A stretch of 64,000 nt of DNA from an uncultured Collinsella sp. (GCA_958443265.1 CAUCKA010000002.1:1-64000), one strand, 5' to 3'; numbered from the stretch's first letter, positions 18,470-27,447 are shown. The notes: a model not told the origin generated them from the sequence alone. Translations and numbers: made by a program.

Positions 18470-18964
18470 GTGGCCGAGCACGAGCACGCGCACGATCACG
18501 GTGTGGACGACGATGCGAGCTGCCGCTGCAGCAGCTCCAGCTCCGAGCTGGTCCGCTTTTCGGTCACCGCGCCCGACGACCTGCTGCGCCGCTTTGACGA
18601 GCAGATCGCGCGCCGCGGTGATGTGGCTAACCGATCCGAGGCCGTACGCGATCTGATTCGTGCCTCGATCGCCAAGGAGCAGATGCGCACGCCCGACGAG
18701 CAGGTCATCGGTTCGCTCACCATGATCTATGACCACCATACCGGCGATCTGACGCGCCGTCTGGACGAAGTGCAGCACGACTACACCGACGAGATCGTAT
18801 CGACCATGCACGTGCATCTGGATCACCACAACTGCTTGGAGATTCTGGCGCTCAAGGGTCGCGGCGAGCGCGTCTACGAGCTGGCCGACCGCCTGCTGGG
18901 CCTGCGCGGCGTTAAGCACGGCGAGCTCACGTGCGCCGCCACCAAGCAGAGCCTGGGGCTGTAG
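18470..18964 (+). CDS. nikR: Nickel-responsive regulator NikR
   Basis: A 164-residue ribbon-helix-helix regulator. After a His-rich N-terminus (MAEHEHAHDHG) and a Cys/Ser stretch, residues about 27-70 form the RHH DNA-binding domain (LVRFSVTAPDDLLRRFDEQI, SEAVRDLIR). The C-terminal ACT-like domain has the nickel ligands in STMHVHLDHHNCLEILALKG. NikR represses nickel uptake when nickel is plentiful; here it leads a [NiFe]-hydrogenase maturation cluster. The GTG start follows the upstream stop by one base. The His-rich leader is longer than in E. coli NikR and may bind extra metal. Confidence 0.93.
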   Translation: MAEHEHAHDHGVDDDASCRCSSSSSELVRFSVTAPDDLLRRFDEQIARRGDVANRSEAVRDLIRASIAKEQMRTPDEQVIGSLTMIYDHHTGDLTRRLDEVQHDYTDEIVSTMHVHLDHHNCLEILALKGRGERVYELADRLLGLRGVKHGELTCAATKQSLGL

Positions 18965-18981
18965 CGGGATTTCCCGCAGCG

Positions 18982-19061
18982 CACCTGCCAAAAAGGGACA
19001 GGTTTGTTTTGGCAGGTTTAGCGTTTTACCTACCAAAATAAACCTGTCCCTTTTTGGTCGG
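18982..19061. repeat. Palindromic repeat, family B, inverted pair
   Basis: Two copies facing each other: ACCTGCCAAAAAGGGACAGG (18982-19016, arms CCTGCC/GGCAGG) and its inverted relative ACCTACCAAAATAAACCTGT (19027-19061). The pair can form one long hairpin. It separates nikR from hypF and may end or weaken readthrough. Other copies lie at 35802-35850 and 39530-39563. Confidence 0.85.
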
Positions 19062-19080
19062 TTTTGATGAGGGGTGTCGC

Positions 19081-21765
19081 ATGCGGCATGTGCATATTCA
19101 TGTGACGGGCATTGTGCAGGGCGTTGGCATGCGACCATTTGTGTATCGCGAGGCCATGGCGCATGGCATTTGCGGATGGGTGCTCAATGCGGGCGACGGC
19201 GTGCATATCGAGGCGCACGCTCCGGCCGATGCGCTCGATGCTTTTGTTGCCGCGCTTTCTGAGCATGCGCCTGCGGCGGCTCGCGTTGAGCGAGTCGATA
19301 TTGCGGATTTGGAGCCTGGCGGCTGGAGCGCTGCCGATAAGCAGGACTTTCGCATTGTGGCGTCGCAGGATCAGACCGCGCACACCACGCTCGTCTCGCC
19401 CGATATCGCTACCTGTGACGATTGCCTGCGCGAGTTGTTCGATCCCGCCGACCGACGCTATCACTACCCCTTTATCAACTGCACTAACTGCGGGCCGCGC
19501 TTTACCATCATCCGCTCGCTGCCTTACGATCGAGCGGCCACCTCGATGGATTGTTTTCCCATGTGTCCCAAGTGCGCCGCGGAGTATGCCGACCCACTCG
19601 ACCGGCGTTTTCACGCGCAGCCCGATGCCTGCTTTGATTGCGGGCCGCATATTACGTGGCGCGAGGCTGTGAACGGCGATGCGTGCGGGAATTCGTCCGC
19701 GACACCGGCCGTCGGCACCACACGCGAGGCCAGCGACGCCATTATCGACCGCTGTGTTGAGTTGCTGGCCAACGGCGGTATCGTCGCCATCAAGGGCCTG
19801 GGCGGATTCCATCTATCCTGTGACGCTGCCAACGAGCAGGCGGTGGCCGAGCTGCGCCGTCGCAAACGCCGCAGCAACAAACCACTTGCCGTTATGGTGC
19901 GCAGCCTTGCTGATACCGAGCGCCTGTGTCATATCGACGATACCGAACGCGATCTGCTCGCCGGCAGTATCCGCCCCATCGTGCTGCTGCGCCGGTGTGC
20001 TGTTTGCGGGAGCGACGACGATTCTCCCGACGCCCTCGCGCTCGCGCCGTCCGCCGCGCACGACCTTCCCGAGCTCGGTGTTATGCTCCCCTACACCCCG
20101 CTTCAGCATCTGTTGCTTACCGCGGCAGAAGTCTGCGGTATGCACGCGCTCGTCATGACCAGCGGCAACCTGAGCGAAGAGCCCATCGAGACCGATGACG
20201 ATCTTGCCTGGGAGCGCCTCGTTGCCGCCGGCATTGCTGATGCGTTGCTCGGCAACGACCGCACGATCCTCTCGCGCTACGACGACTCCGTGGTGCGCGT
20301 GGTCGACGGCGCCATTATGCCCGTGCGCCGTGCCCGCGGATACGCTCCGCAGCCGTTACCGCTGCCGGCACTCGACGGCGCTCCATCCTGCGTGCTCGCC
20401 TGCGGGCCACAACAAAAGGCTACGATTGCGCTTACACGTGAAGGGACGACCGGCGAGGCTACCTGTTTTGTATCGCAGCATATCGGCGATGTTGAAAACG
20501 GCAAGACCTTCGATGCCTGGAACGCCGCGCGCACGCGCTTGAAAGATCTCTTTGACTTGGCGCCCGCCGCCTTGGCCTGCGATTTACACCCCAGCTATCT
20601 ATCGAGCCGGTGGGCGCGCGAGCAGGCACGAAAATGCAATCTGTCGCTCGTCGAGGTGCAGCACCATCATGCGCATATCGCAAGCGTAATGGCCGAGGCT
20701 ATCGCCGCGGGCCAGCTTACAACCGACGCGCGCGTCCTTGGCATCGCCTTTGACGGCACCGGCGCCGGAACCGATGGCACCATATGGGGAGGCGAGTTTC
20801 TTGTTGCCAGCCTTGGCAGCTTTGAGCGCGCAGCGCATCTGCGCACTTGGGCCCTACCCGGTGGCGTAGCGTCCGTACGCGACGCTCGACGCAACGCCTT
20901 TGCCCTGCTCAGTGAGCTCGGTCTGCTCGAGCACCCAGGTGCCGCTCGGCTTTTGGACAGCCTCGACGAGCAAACGCGCAGCGTGACAGCCACCATGATC
21001 GAGCGCGGTATCAACAGCCCGCGTACCAGCAGCATGGGGCGTCTCTTTGATGCCGCGGCAGCGATTCTGGGCATCTGCGACAAGGCAACCTACGAGGGCG
21101 AACCCGCCATAGAACTCGAATCCGCCGCCTGGCGCGCGCTTGACGGCGAAATCAGCCGTTTCGCCGGCAATCAGGTGGGCGTATCCGCATCCGTCTCAAC
21201 ATCGCTGGACAGTTTGTTCAGATACGTATTAACTACTAACCCCCTATCTGGCATTTTTGCCTCAGATTTGGCCAAAATAGGCTCTCCGGACACCCTATTT
21301 ACAGCAAGCGTGCCCGACACAGGCCTCAAATCGACCCATTTGGAGTCACCACAGACGACTTTTGCCACCCAGAGCCGCTCTAAAAAATACGTATCTGAAC
21401 TAACTGTCCAGGCTGTCTCGGACAGCCCTTTCGTTCTGGACCCCAAGCCACTTTTTGAGGCACTTTTGAGCAGAATCGAGACCGGAGAATCCGCTGACCG
21501 GCTCGCGCTCGGGTTCCACATCGCCATCGCGCACTCTTCGGCACGAATTGCACGCGAAATCTGCGCGCGCGAAGGCATCGATACCGTCGCGCTCTCGGGC
21601 GGCGTGTTCATGAACCGACTTTTGCTTCAGTTCCTCACCCGCAAGCTTAAAGACGCAGGCCTTACGGTCTTGGTTCCCCAAACCGTGCCCGTTAACGACG
21701 GCTGCATCGCCTACGGTCAGGCGGCAGTCGCACGCACTCGCCTCGCACAGGTCGCACCGCAATAG
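19081..21765 (+). CDS. hypF: Carbamoyltransferase HypF with an in-frame palindromic insertion
   Basis: HypF makes the thiocarbamate that becomes the cyanide ligands of the [NiFe] site. Domains in order: acylphosphatase (1-90, GIVQGVGMRPFVYREA), two zinc fingers (CDDCLRELF ... CTNCGPR and CPKCAAEYADP ... CFDCGP), a YrdC-like domain (NKPLAVMVR, VMTSGNLSEEPI) and a Kae1-like domain (QHHHAHIASVMAE, GIAFDGTGAGTDGTIWGGE, and ALSGGVFMNR). At 894 residues it is about 140 longer than usual. Most of the excess is low-similarity sequence around residues 695-790, largely a 207-bp element with inverted ends (21205-21411), which adds 69 codons without a stop. Start at 19081; the longer frame from 19054 reads the end of the upstream repeat. 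First gene of hypFCDE. Confidence 0.95.
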   Translation: MRHVHIHVTGIVQGVGMRPFVYREAMAHGICGWVLNAGDGVHIEAHAPADALDAFVAALSEHAPAAARVERVDIADLEPGGWSAADKQDFRIVASQDQTAHTTLVSPDIATCDDCLRELFDPADRRYHYPFINCTNCGPRFTIIRSLPYDRAATSMDCFPMCPKCAAEYADPLDRRFHAQPDACFDCGPHITWREAVNGDACGNSSATPAVGTTREASDAIIDRCVELLANGGIVAIKGLGGFHLSCDAANEQAVAELRRRKRRSNKPLAVMVRSLADTERLCHIDDTERDLLAGSIRPIVLLRRCAVCGSDDDSPDALALAPSAAHDLPELGVMLPYTPLQHLLLTAAEVCGMHALVMTSGNLSEEPIETDDDLAWERLVAAGIADALLGNDRTILSRYDDSVVRVVDGAIMPVRRARGYAPQPLPLPALDGAPSCVLACGPQQKATIALTREGTTGEATCFVSQHIGDVENGKTFDAWNAARTRLKDLFDLAPAALACDLHPSYLSSRWAREQARKCNLSLVEVQHHHAHIASVMAEAIAAGQLTTDARVLGIAFDGTGAGTDGTIWGGEFLVASLGSFERAAHLRTWALPGGVASVRDARRNAFALLSELGLLEHPGAARLLDSLDEQTRSVTATMIERGINSPRTSSMGRLFDAAAAILGICDKATYEGEPAIELESAAWRALDGEISRFAGNQVGVSASVSTSLDSLFRYVLTTNPLSGIFASDLAKIGSPDTLFTASVPDTGLKSTHLESPQTTFATQSRSKKYVSELTVQAVSDSPFVLDPKPLFEALLSRIETGESADRLALGFHIAIAHSSARIAREICAREGIDTVALSGGVFMNRLLLQFLTRKLKDAGLTVLVPQTVPVNDGCIAYGQAAVARTRLAQVAPQ
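21205..21411. mobile_element. 207-bp palindromic element inserted in frame in hypF
   Basis: Left end CTGGACAGTTTGTTCAGATA... (21205-21230) and right end ...TATCTGAACTAACTGTCCAG (21386-21411) are complements over 26 bases with one mismatch. The length is exactly 69 codons and the interior has no stop in the hypF frame. The adjacent GGCTGTCTCGGACAGCC (21411-21427) is a further small palindrome. The encoded stretch is Ser/Thr/Leu-rich, unlike the rest of HypF, and lies between the Kae1 motifs and the last conserved block. Confidence 0.85.
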
Positions 21766-21896
21766 GCTGTTTGGCCAACCCGTGCGCCGCCGTCTCACAG
21801 GTGTAGCGCGTTTGCCCACAGCCCCCGCGAGCGCTACCATCAAACGATGGATTATCCAGCGCCCATCCAGCGCAAAGTATATAAAAGGGGAACATT

Positions 21897-22157
21897 ATGT
21901 GCCTTGCCGTTCCCGGTAAAGTAGTCAAACGCGACGACGACCTCAAGGCCACCGTCGACATGATGGGCATCGAGCGCCCCGTGTCGCTGCGACTCGTGCC
22001 GACGGCGCAGGTAGGCGATTATGTTCTCGTGCATGCCGGTTTTGGCATCCAGATTGTCGATAAGCAGGAAGCACAAGAGACACTCGAGCTGGTCAACACC
22101 ATGACCGAACTGGTCGAAGAAGACCAGTTGGCCACCAACCCGGCGGCGGCTTACTAG
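21897..22157 (+). CDS. hypC: Hydrogenase maturation chaperone HypC
   Basis: An 86-residue HypC/HupF protein starting MCLAVPGKVV, where Cys2 and the PG turn are the family hallmark. With HypD it carries the Fe(CN)2CO group and delivers it to the hydrogenase large subunit. The ATG follows AAAAGGGGAACATT. Its stop codon shares one base with the hypD start. Confidence 0.96.
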   Translation: MCLAVPGKVVKRDDDLKATVDMMGIERPVSLRLVPTAQVGDYVLVHAGFGIQIVDKQEAQETLELVNTMTELVEEDQLATNPAAAY

Positions 22158-23269
22158 TGGCGCCCGAGCAGCCGGCTCGCTCCGGTATCGACTTCTCGGC
22201 ATTCCGCGATCCCAAGCTGGCTCGCGAGCTCATCGAGCGCATTCATGAGCTTGTCGGCGACCGCGCCATCAACCTTATGGAAGTCTGCGGCACGCATACC
22301 GTGAGCATCGGGCGCTATGGCTTTCGCTCCATTATGCCTGCCGGGCTCAAACTTCTGAGCGGTCCGGGTTGCCCCGTCTGCGTTACCGCCAACCGCGATA
22401 TCGACCATGCAATCGCGCTCGCCAAGATGGACGGCGCCATCATCACCACCTTTGGCGACATGATGCGCGTGCCCGGGTCGTCTACCTCGCTCGCCGCGCA
22501 AAAGGCGGCGGGGCGCGATATTCGCATTGTGTACTCCCCGCTCGATGCACTCGATATCGCCGAACATAACCCCGATCGCCCGGTCATCTTTATGGGCGTC
22601 GGCTTTGAGACCACGACGCCCGCCATCGCCGCCGCCATCCTGGAGGCAGACGCGCGCGGGCTGCAGAATTTCTCGGTCTACTGTGCTCATAAGACCACGC
22701 CGCCGGCGCTACGAGCCATCGCCAACGATCCCGAGACCACTATCGACGGCTTTATCCTGCCGGGGCACGTCGCCACCATCACGGGCTTAGCTCCCTTTGG
22801 CTTTTTGGTCGACGAGTTTAAGACCCCGGGCGTGGTCACGGGATTTGAGCCGGTCGATATCCTGCAGGGCATCTGCATGCTGGTCCAAATGGTTGTCGAG
22901 AGCAGGCCGACGATCGACAATGCCTACCGCCGCGGCGTCAATGCGAACGGCAACCCCGTGGCGCGCCAGCTGGTCGAGCAGGTGTTTGAGCCGTGCGACA
23001 CCACGTGGCGCGGACTGGGACCGATTGCGGCTTCGGGTCTTTCCATCCGACCCGAATTCGCGCGCTTTGATGCCGGCGCCCGCTTTGATGTGCCCGTTGA
23101 GGCGACGGTCGAGCCACGCGGGTGCCGCTGCGGCGACGTGCTGCGCGGAGCCATCACGCCGAGCGACTGCCCGCTGTTCGGCCACGCATGTACGCCCGAA
23201 CACCCCGTCGGCCCCTGCATGGTGAGCTCCGAAGGCAGCTGCGCGGCGTACTTTAGATACCGCGACTAG
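22157..23269 (+). CDS. hypD: Hydrogenase maturation protein HypD
   Basis: A 370-residue iron-sulfur protein on which the Fe(CN)2CO cofactor is assembled. Conserved segments include LMEVCGTHTVSIGRYG, LLSGPGCPVCVT, GVGFETTTPAIAA and a cysteine-rich C-terminus (EPRGCRCGDVLRG, DCPLFGHAC, EHPVGPCMVSSEG). It starts with GTG overlapping the hypC stop (TAGTG), so translation is coupled. Confidence 0.97.
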   Translation: MAPEQPARSGIDFSAFRDPKLARELIERIHELVGDRAINLMEVCGTHTVSIGRYGFRSIMPAGLKLLSGPGCPVCVTANRDIDHAIALAKMDGAIITTFGDMMRVPGSSTSLAAQKAAGRDIRIVYSPLDALDIAEHNPDRPVIFMGVGFETTTPAIAAAILEADARGLQNFSVYCAHKTTPPALRAIANDPETTIDGFILPGHVATITGLAPFGFLVDEFKTPGVVTGFEPVDILQGICMLVQMVVESRPTIDNAYRRGVNANGNPVARQLVEQVFEPCDTTWRGLGPIAASGLSIRPEFARFDAGARFDVPVEATVEPRGCRCGDVLRGAITPSDCPLFGHACTPEHPVGPCMVSSEGSCAAYFRYRD

Positions 23270-23317
23270 CCCGGACGCCCCCGCGTACCGGCACCACCCA
23301 CGATTGGAGTTTTCGAT

Positions 23318-24352
23318 ATGTCCCGTAATGCCACCGATAGCACTGTCCTGCTGGGCCACGGCTCCGGCGGCCAGATGATGAAGCGCATTATCGATGAGGT
23401 CTTTCTGGATGCCTTTGGGTCGCCCGAGCTGCTCGCGGGCAACGATGCCGGCGTCGCTGCGCTGCCCGCAAGCGGGCGAATCGCCATGTCGACCGACAGC
23501 TTTGTGGTAACGCCGCAGTTCTTCCCCGGCGGCAATATCGGCCGCCTCGCCGTATGTGGAACCGTCAACGACGTCGCGACCTCGGGCGCCAACGTACGCT
23601 ACCTCTCATGCGGCTTTATCCTCGAAGAGGGCTATCCCATGGACAAGCTCCGCCAGATCGTTCAGACCATGGCCGAAACGGCACATGAGGCAGGCGTGAA
23701 GATTATCACCGGCGACACCAAGGTGGTCGAGCGTGGAGGTGCCGACGGCGTCTACATCAATACCGCCGGCGTGGGCGAGGTGCCCGCAGGCGTGACGCTC
23801 AGCGGTGCCAACTGCCGGCCCGGCGACGCCATCCTGGTATCGGGTACGCTAGGCGACCACGGCATCGCCATCATGAGCCAGCGCGAGGGCCTGGCGTTTT
23901 CGAGCACCATCGAAAGCGACGCCGCACCGCTCAATCATCTGATTGCCGACGTGCTCGCCGCCGCCCCCGACACCCGCTGCTTCCGCGACCCCACGCGCGG
24001 CGGTCTGGCATCCACGCTCAACGAGTTTGCCCAGGCCAGCGGCGTTGCCATGGAGATCGACGAGGATGCTGTGCCCGTGCGCCCCGACGTGCAGGCGGCA
24101 TGTGCGATGCTCGGCTACGATGTGCTGCAGGTAGCAAACGAGGGCAAGATGGTTGCCGTGGTGCCGGCCGAGCAGGCCGATGCCGCACTGACGGCCATGC
24201 GCGCCGCGCGCTACGGCGAAAACGCCGCGATTATCGGTCGCGTGCTGCCGCTTGCCGAGGGCGCCCGTCCCGCCGTGCGCGTGCGCACCGGCTGGGGCTC
24301 GACCCGTATCCTCGACATGCTCGTAGGAGAGCAGCTGCCGAGGATTTGCTAG
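23318..24352 (+). CDS. hypE: Hydrogenase maturation protein HypE
   Basis: A 344-residue ATP-dependent dehydratase that turns the HypF-made thiocarboxamide on its C-terminal cysteine into thiocyanate. Visible: LLGHGSGGQMM, the ATP-binding stretch DTKVVERGGADGV, RDPTRGGLASTLNEFA, and the essential C-terminal PRIC. AttGGAG precedes the start. Its last 57 bases plus the following 20 are duplicated at 31383-31464. Confidence 0.97.
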   Translation: MSRNATDSTVLLGHGSGGQMMKRIIDEVFLDAFGSPELLAGNDAGVAALPASGRIAMSTDSFVVTPQFFPGGNIGRLAVCGTVNDVATSGANVRYLSCGFILEEGYPMDKLRQIVQTMAETAHEAGVKIITGDTKVVERGGADGVYINTAGVGEVPAGVTLSGANCRPGDAILVSGTLGDHGIAIMSQREGLAFSSTIESDAAPLNHLIADVLAAAPDTRCFRDPTRGGLASTLNEFAQASGVAMEIDEDAVPVRPDVQAACAMLGYDVLQVANEGKMVAVVPAEQADAALTAMRAARYGENAAIIGRVLPLAEGARPAVRVRTGWGSTRILDMLVGEQLPRIC

Positions 24353-24374
24353 CGGGCGAGCGCCGGCCGGCGCG
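24295..24374 (+). repeat. hypE 3' end, donor copy of an 80-bp direct repeat
   Basis: From GGGCTCGACCCGTATCCTCG through the hypE stop and CGGGCGAGCGC. The partner at 31383-31464 matches at roughly nine positions in ten, in the same orientation. The two copies flank the 7-kb PTS locus. Confidence 0.85.
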
Positions 24375-24527
24375 GCTTCGCTCCGCCACCAGGCCGTCGT
24401 CCCGCCCTGCCCGATCCGCTGCCACCCCAAGATTGAGCGAGCCAAATGTTCACCCTGGAAATGAGCGGGGCACACGTGCGGCAGAGAGCATGTAAATCGA
24501 CGAATGCATTTCCCCCAAATATCAAAT

Positions 24528-24566
24528 AGCCCCGCGACCGGGCTGAAATCGGTCGCGGGGCTTTGC
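24528..24566 (+). terminator. Rho-independent terminator after hypE
   Basis: AGCCCCGCGACCG pairs with CGGTCGCGGGGCT, followed by TTGCATTTT. It ends the hyp operon and may also stop the convergent transcript from 25028. Confidence 0.85.
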
Positions 24567-24587
24567 ATTTTCAAGCTTTGCTGTTGT

Positions 24588-25028
24588 CTACGCTCTGAAC
24601 TTTGGATACGTCAGCAGCATGAGCGCGACGCTCACGCCCAGCTGCATGAGAATCTGGCGCACGTCGCCGGCACCTCCTAACGCCGCGGCGCGAACCAGAT
24701 TGGCGACGCCGAGTGGCATGCCGCCGCCAAACCAGAGCGAAAGACCTAGCAGCACCTTGTCACCCATATCAGGCTCAAAGGGCACCGAGGCCACCACCGC
24801 CCGATACGCTCGCACCTCAAGGAAGATCAACGCCACGATGAGCAGCAAGGTAACGAGCATCGACGCGATCGATGCAGAGGACGCCGCAGAGCCCGTAAGC
24901 TCGCCCACAGTCGCATCCATAAGTAGAACGCCCACCGCATAAATCAGTGACATGACCCCCAGGGTCGTAAGCGCCGAACGCGCCCCAACGCGCCCCGCGC
25001 CCCTAGCGCCAACGTTTCTTGCCGTCAT
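24588..25028 (-). CDS. Small multi-pass membrane protein
   Basis: A 146-residue protein of unknown function with hydrophobic segments at about 20-40, 52-70, 88-108 and 122-142, and a basic N-terminus. GGGAGG lies five bases before the ATG at 25028, which fixes the start. It lies downstream of the PTS operon beyond the terminator at 25047-25073, so it probably has its own weak expression or depends on readthrough. Confidence 0.65.
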   Translation of the reverse strand: MTARNVGARGAGRVGARSALTTLGVMSLIYAVGVLLMDATVGELTGSAASSASIASMLVTLLLIVALIFLEVRAYRAVVASVPFEPDMGDKVLLGLSLWFGGGMPLGVANLVRAAALGGAGDVRQILMQLGVSVALMLLTYPKFRA

Positions 25029-25046
25029 CGTTAACCTCCCTAAGCA

Positions 25047-25073
25047 AAGGGCCCGCCGGCGCGCACCGGCGGG
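25047..25073 (-). terminator. Terminator of the PTS/GH1/HPr operon
   Basis: GGCCCGCCGG pairs with CCGGCGGGCC, followed on the minus strand by CTTTGCTTAGG. It lies 65 bases after the HPr stop codon. Confidence 0.7.
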
Positions 25074-25137
25074 CCAATCTTTCTGGAGCCAGCCCACCTT
25101 GGGTGGCCCAAAGCGCATCGGCGCGGCTTTTGCCCGC

Positions 25138-25404
25138 CTACTCCCCGCAGCCACTCTCGACAAGCGCCACGAGGGCATCGACGGCGGCCGCCTCGTCGGC
25201 GCCGTCGGCCGCAATCACAATCTCGCAACCGCAGATCATCCCCAGGCTCATGACCATCAAGATAGACTTGGCGTCCTTGGCGTCTCCGCCCACCTTGCCA
25301 ACGGTGATCGAGCTCTCGTACTTGCTTGCCTCCTGCACAAACAGCGACGCAGGACGCGCGTGGATACCGCTCGGATTCTTGACGACCGTCGTCTTGGAAA
25401 CCAT
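25138..25404 (-). CDS. HPr-family phosphocarrier protein
   Basis: An 88-residue HPr. The active-site histidine is in PSGIHARPAS (His15), and the regulatory serine region is AKSILMVMSLG (Ser47, equal to Ser46 of classical HPr). It passes phosphate from Enzyme I to EIIA. Placement inside a sugar-specific operon, ten bases after the GH1 gene, suggests either a dedicated HPr paralogue or the cell's only HPr. Whether it can be phosphorylated by HPr kinase depends on that enzyme being present elsewhere. Confidence 0.93.
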   Translation of the reverse strand: MVSKTTVVKNPSGIHARPASLFVQEASKYESSITVGKVGGDAKDAKSILMVMSLGMICGCEIVIAADGADEAAAVDALVALVESGCGE

Positions 25405-25413
25405 CTCTGCTCC

Positions 25414-26952
25414 TTACTCCACCACGATGTTGTCGGTTGCGGTATCGGCACCATTGCTAGCGATAAGTTTCTTATAGTAGAAGAAGCTCTTCTTCTTACC
25501 GCGTTTGCCGGTGCCGTTGCCGTGGTCGTCCTGGTCGACCGAGATCTGGCCGTAGCGCTTGGTCATCTCGGAGGTGCCGGAGCTGATCAGGTCGATAGGG
25601 CCCCACCAGGCGTAACCAAAGACGTCGACACCGTCGAGAATCGCCTGGTGCATCTGCTCGACGTGCTCCTTCATATACTCGATGTGCGCGTCGTCGTCGC
25701 AGAAGCCGTTCTCATCGCGGTTCTCGGTCATGCCGTTACCATTCTCGGCGATGAAGATCGGTAGGTGGTAGCGATCGTAGATGTGGTTGAGCGTGATGCG
25801 GAATCCCACGGGATCGATCGGCCAGCCCCACTCGGTCATCTCGAGGTATTGGTTCTTGATCTCGGTAACCAGCTTGCCGCTCGGCTCGGGGGAAATTTTG
25901 CCCTTGTAGCGCATGATGTAGGTCATGTAGTAGCTGATGGAGATGTAGTCAACCACGCCGGCCTTGAGGGTTTCGAGGTCGCCGTCCTCCATCTTGATAT
26001 CGACGCCGTAGTCGCGTAAGAAACGCTTCACGTAGTAGGGGTACTCGCCCTTGGCCTGGATATCGGTGAAGAACCAGTTGAAGTGGTCCTCAAAAAGCAC
26101 CTGGAGCTGATCCTCGGGCTTGGAGGTCTCAGCGTAGTTCTCAAGACGGCAGAGCATGTTGCCGATGTGAGCCTCGGGGTCAATCTCGCGCAGTTTGATA
26201 ACCGCCTTGGCGGAAGCCACGAGCTGATTGTGAGCGACCTGGAACTTCTCGGGCCAACGGCCGGCATAGGGGTTGGAGCCGTCTTCTTTCTCGTCCCAAA
26301 TCACGCCGCAGCAGGTGCAGGGGTTGGCGTAGACGTGGTTGATTTCGTTGAAGGTCATCCAATACTTGACCTTGCCCTTGTAGCGGCGGAAAAGCGTCTC
26401 AGCATAGTGCTCAAAGGCGTCGACCACGTGACGGCTCGCAAAGCCGTTGTACTCCTCGGCCAGGTGAAGCGGCATATCAAAGTGGTTGAGGGTGACCATG
26501 GGCTCGATCCCGTGCTTATGGCACTCGTCAAAGACTTTATCGTAGAAGGCCAGACCCTCCTCGTTGGGCAGGGCGTCGTCGCCGTTGGGGAAGATACGGC
26601 TCCAGGAAATGCTCATGCGAAAGACGCCGAAGCCCATCTCGCCCAAAAGCGCAATGTCCTCCTTGTAGGTGTGGTAGAAGTCGATGCCGCGTCGTTTGGG
26701 AAAATCATAGGCCATCTCGTCTGCCTTGCGAGCTGCGAGTGACTGTCGCGTAACGGAGTTGAGCGGGCCGCCCTCGACGATGCCCTCGCGGGCGCAGGTC
26801 TCGCGGTCGAGCAGAATCACATAGTCGGAGACCGCAGGGCCGCGACCGCCCTCGTCCCATGCGCCCTCGATCTGGTTGGCAGCGGTAGCGCCGCCCCATA
26901 GAAAACCCTCGGGAAAAGTCTCACCAAAGTCATAGGTAGAAAGGTCGATCAT
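25414..26952 (-). CDS. Family 1 6-phospho-beta-glycosidase
   Basis: A 512-residue GH1 enzyme. Visible are the N-terminal FLWGGATAANQIEGAWDEGG, the acid/base motif in YWMTFNEINHV, the nucleophile in FIAENGNGM, and the phosphate-binding C-terminal loop region SSGTSEMTKRYG. It cleaves the 6-phospho-disaccharide delivered by the PTS encoded next to it. It is longer than the other two GH1 proteins here because of an insertion after residue 40 (VILLDRETCAREGIVEGGPL). Transcribed with IIB, IIC, IIA and HPr. Confidence 0.93.
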   Translation of the reverse strand: MIDLSTYDFGETFPEGFLWGGATAANQIEGAWDEGGRGPAVSDYVILLDRETCAREGIVEGGPLNSVTRQSLAARKADEMAYDFPKRRGIDFYHTYKEDIALLGEMGFGVFRMSISWSRIFPNGDDALPNEEGLAFYDKVFDECHKHGIEPMVTLNHFDMPLHLAEEYNGFASRHVVDAFEHYAETLFRRYKGKVKYWMTFNEINHVYANPCTCCGVIWDEKEDGSNPYAGRWPEKFQVAHNQLVASAKAVIKLREIDPEAHIGNMLCRLENYAETSKPEDQLQVLFEDHFNWFFTDIQAKGEYPYYVKRFLRDYGVDIKMEDGDLETLKAGVVDYISISYYMTYIMRYKGKISPEPSGKLVTEIKNQYLEMTEWGWPIDPVGFRITLNHIYDRYHLPIFIAENGNGMTENRDENGFCDDDAHIEYMKEHVEQMHQAILDGVDVFGYAWWGPIDLISSGTSEMTKRYGQISVDQDDHGNGTGKRGKKKSFFYYKKLIASNGADTATDNIVVE

Positions 26953-27024
26953 GGTATGTCCTCATCTCTCTTGGTTGGGTTGGGGATGCGAGCCGCAGGG
27001 CGCGACCCGCAATCGGGAGACGCG

Positions 27025-27351
27025 TTAGCGGGCGGTCAGCGCGCGCACTACGGGCATCATCTTCTTGGCCATGTGCAGCTCGGCGCTGATGGTCATAAGC
27101 GTATCCTGGGCGTGCACGAACAGCAGGGAGTACTCGACCTCCTCGCCGCCCGCCTGGCGCTGGATCATCTCGGTCTGCGCTTTGTGCGCCTCAAGGATCT
27201 TGGCATCAGCCTCGGCAAGATGCGCGTCTGCCGCATCGAAATCGAACTCCGCCAGGGCATCCATCGCCTTGTCGATGCAGGCGCGGCCGTCGCCAGCGTT
27301 GATGATGACGTTCATCGCGACCGCAGGAACGTTGATTGTCTCATCAGCCAT
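27025..27351 (-). CDS. PTS lactose/cellobiose-type IIA component
   Basis: A 108-residue three-helix IIA protein. The phosphorylated histidine is in LLFVHAQDTLM (His80). The usual second histidine of the HAQDH motif is Thr here. Start at 27351 instead of the ATG three bases earlier because GGAGG then sits five bases away. It receives phosphate from HPr and passes it to IIB. Confidence 0.92.
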   Translation of the reverse strand: MADETINVPAVAMNVIINAGDGRACIDKAMDALAEFDFDAADAHLAEADAKILEAHKAQTEMIQRQAGGEEVEYSLLFVHAQDTLMTISAELHMAKKMMPVVRALTAR

Positions 27352-27447
27352 CATGGCCTCCTATTCTTGGGTACCGGCCGCCTCCACGGCCGGTACTGAA
27401 ACATCTGGTAGCAACTAGGCGACGAACTCTGAGTCGCCCGTAGAGGT

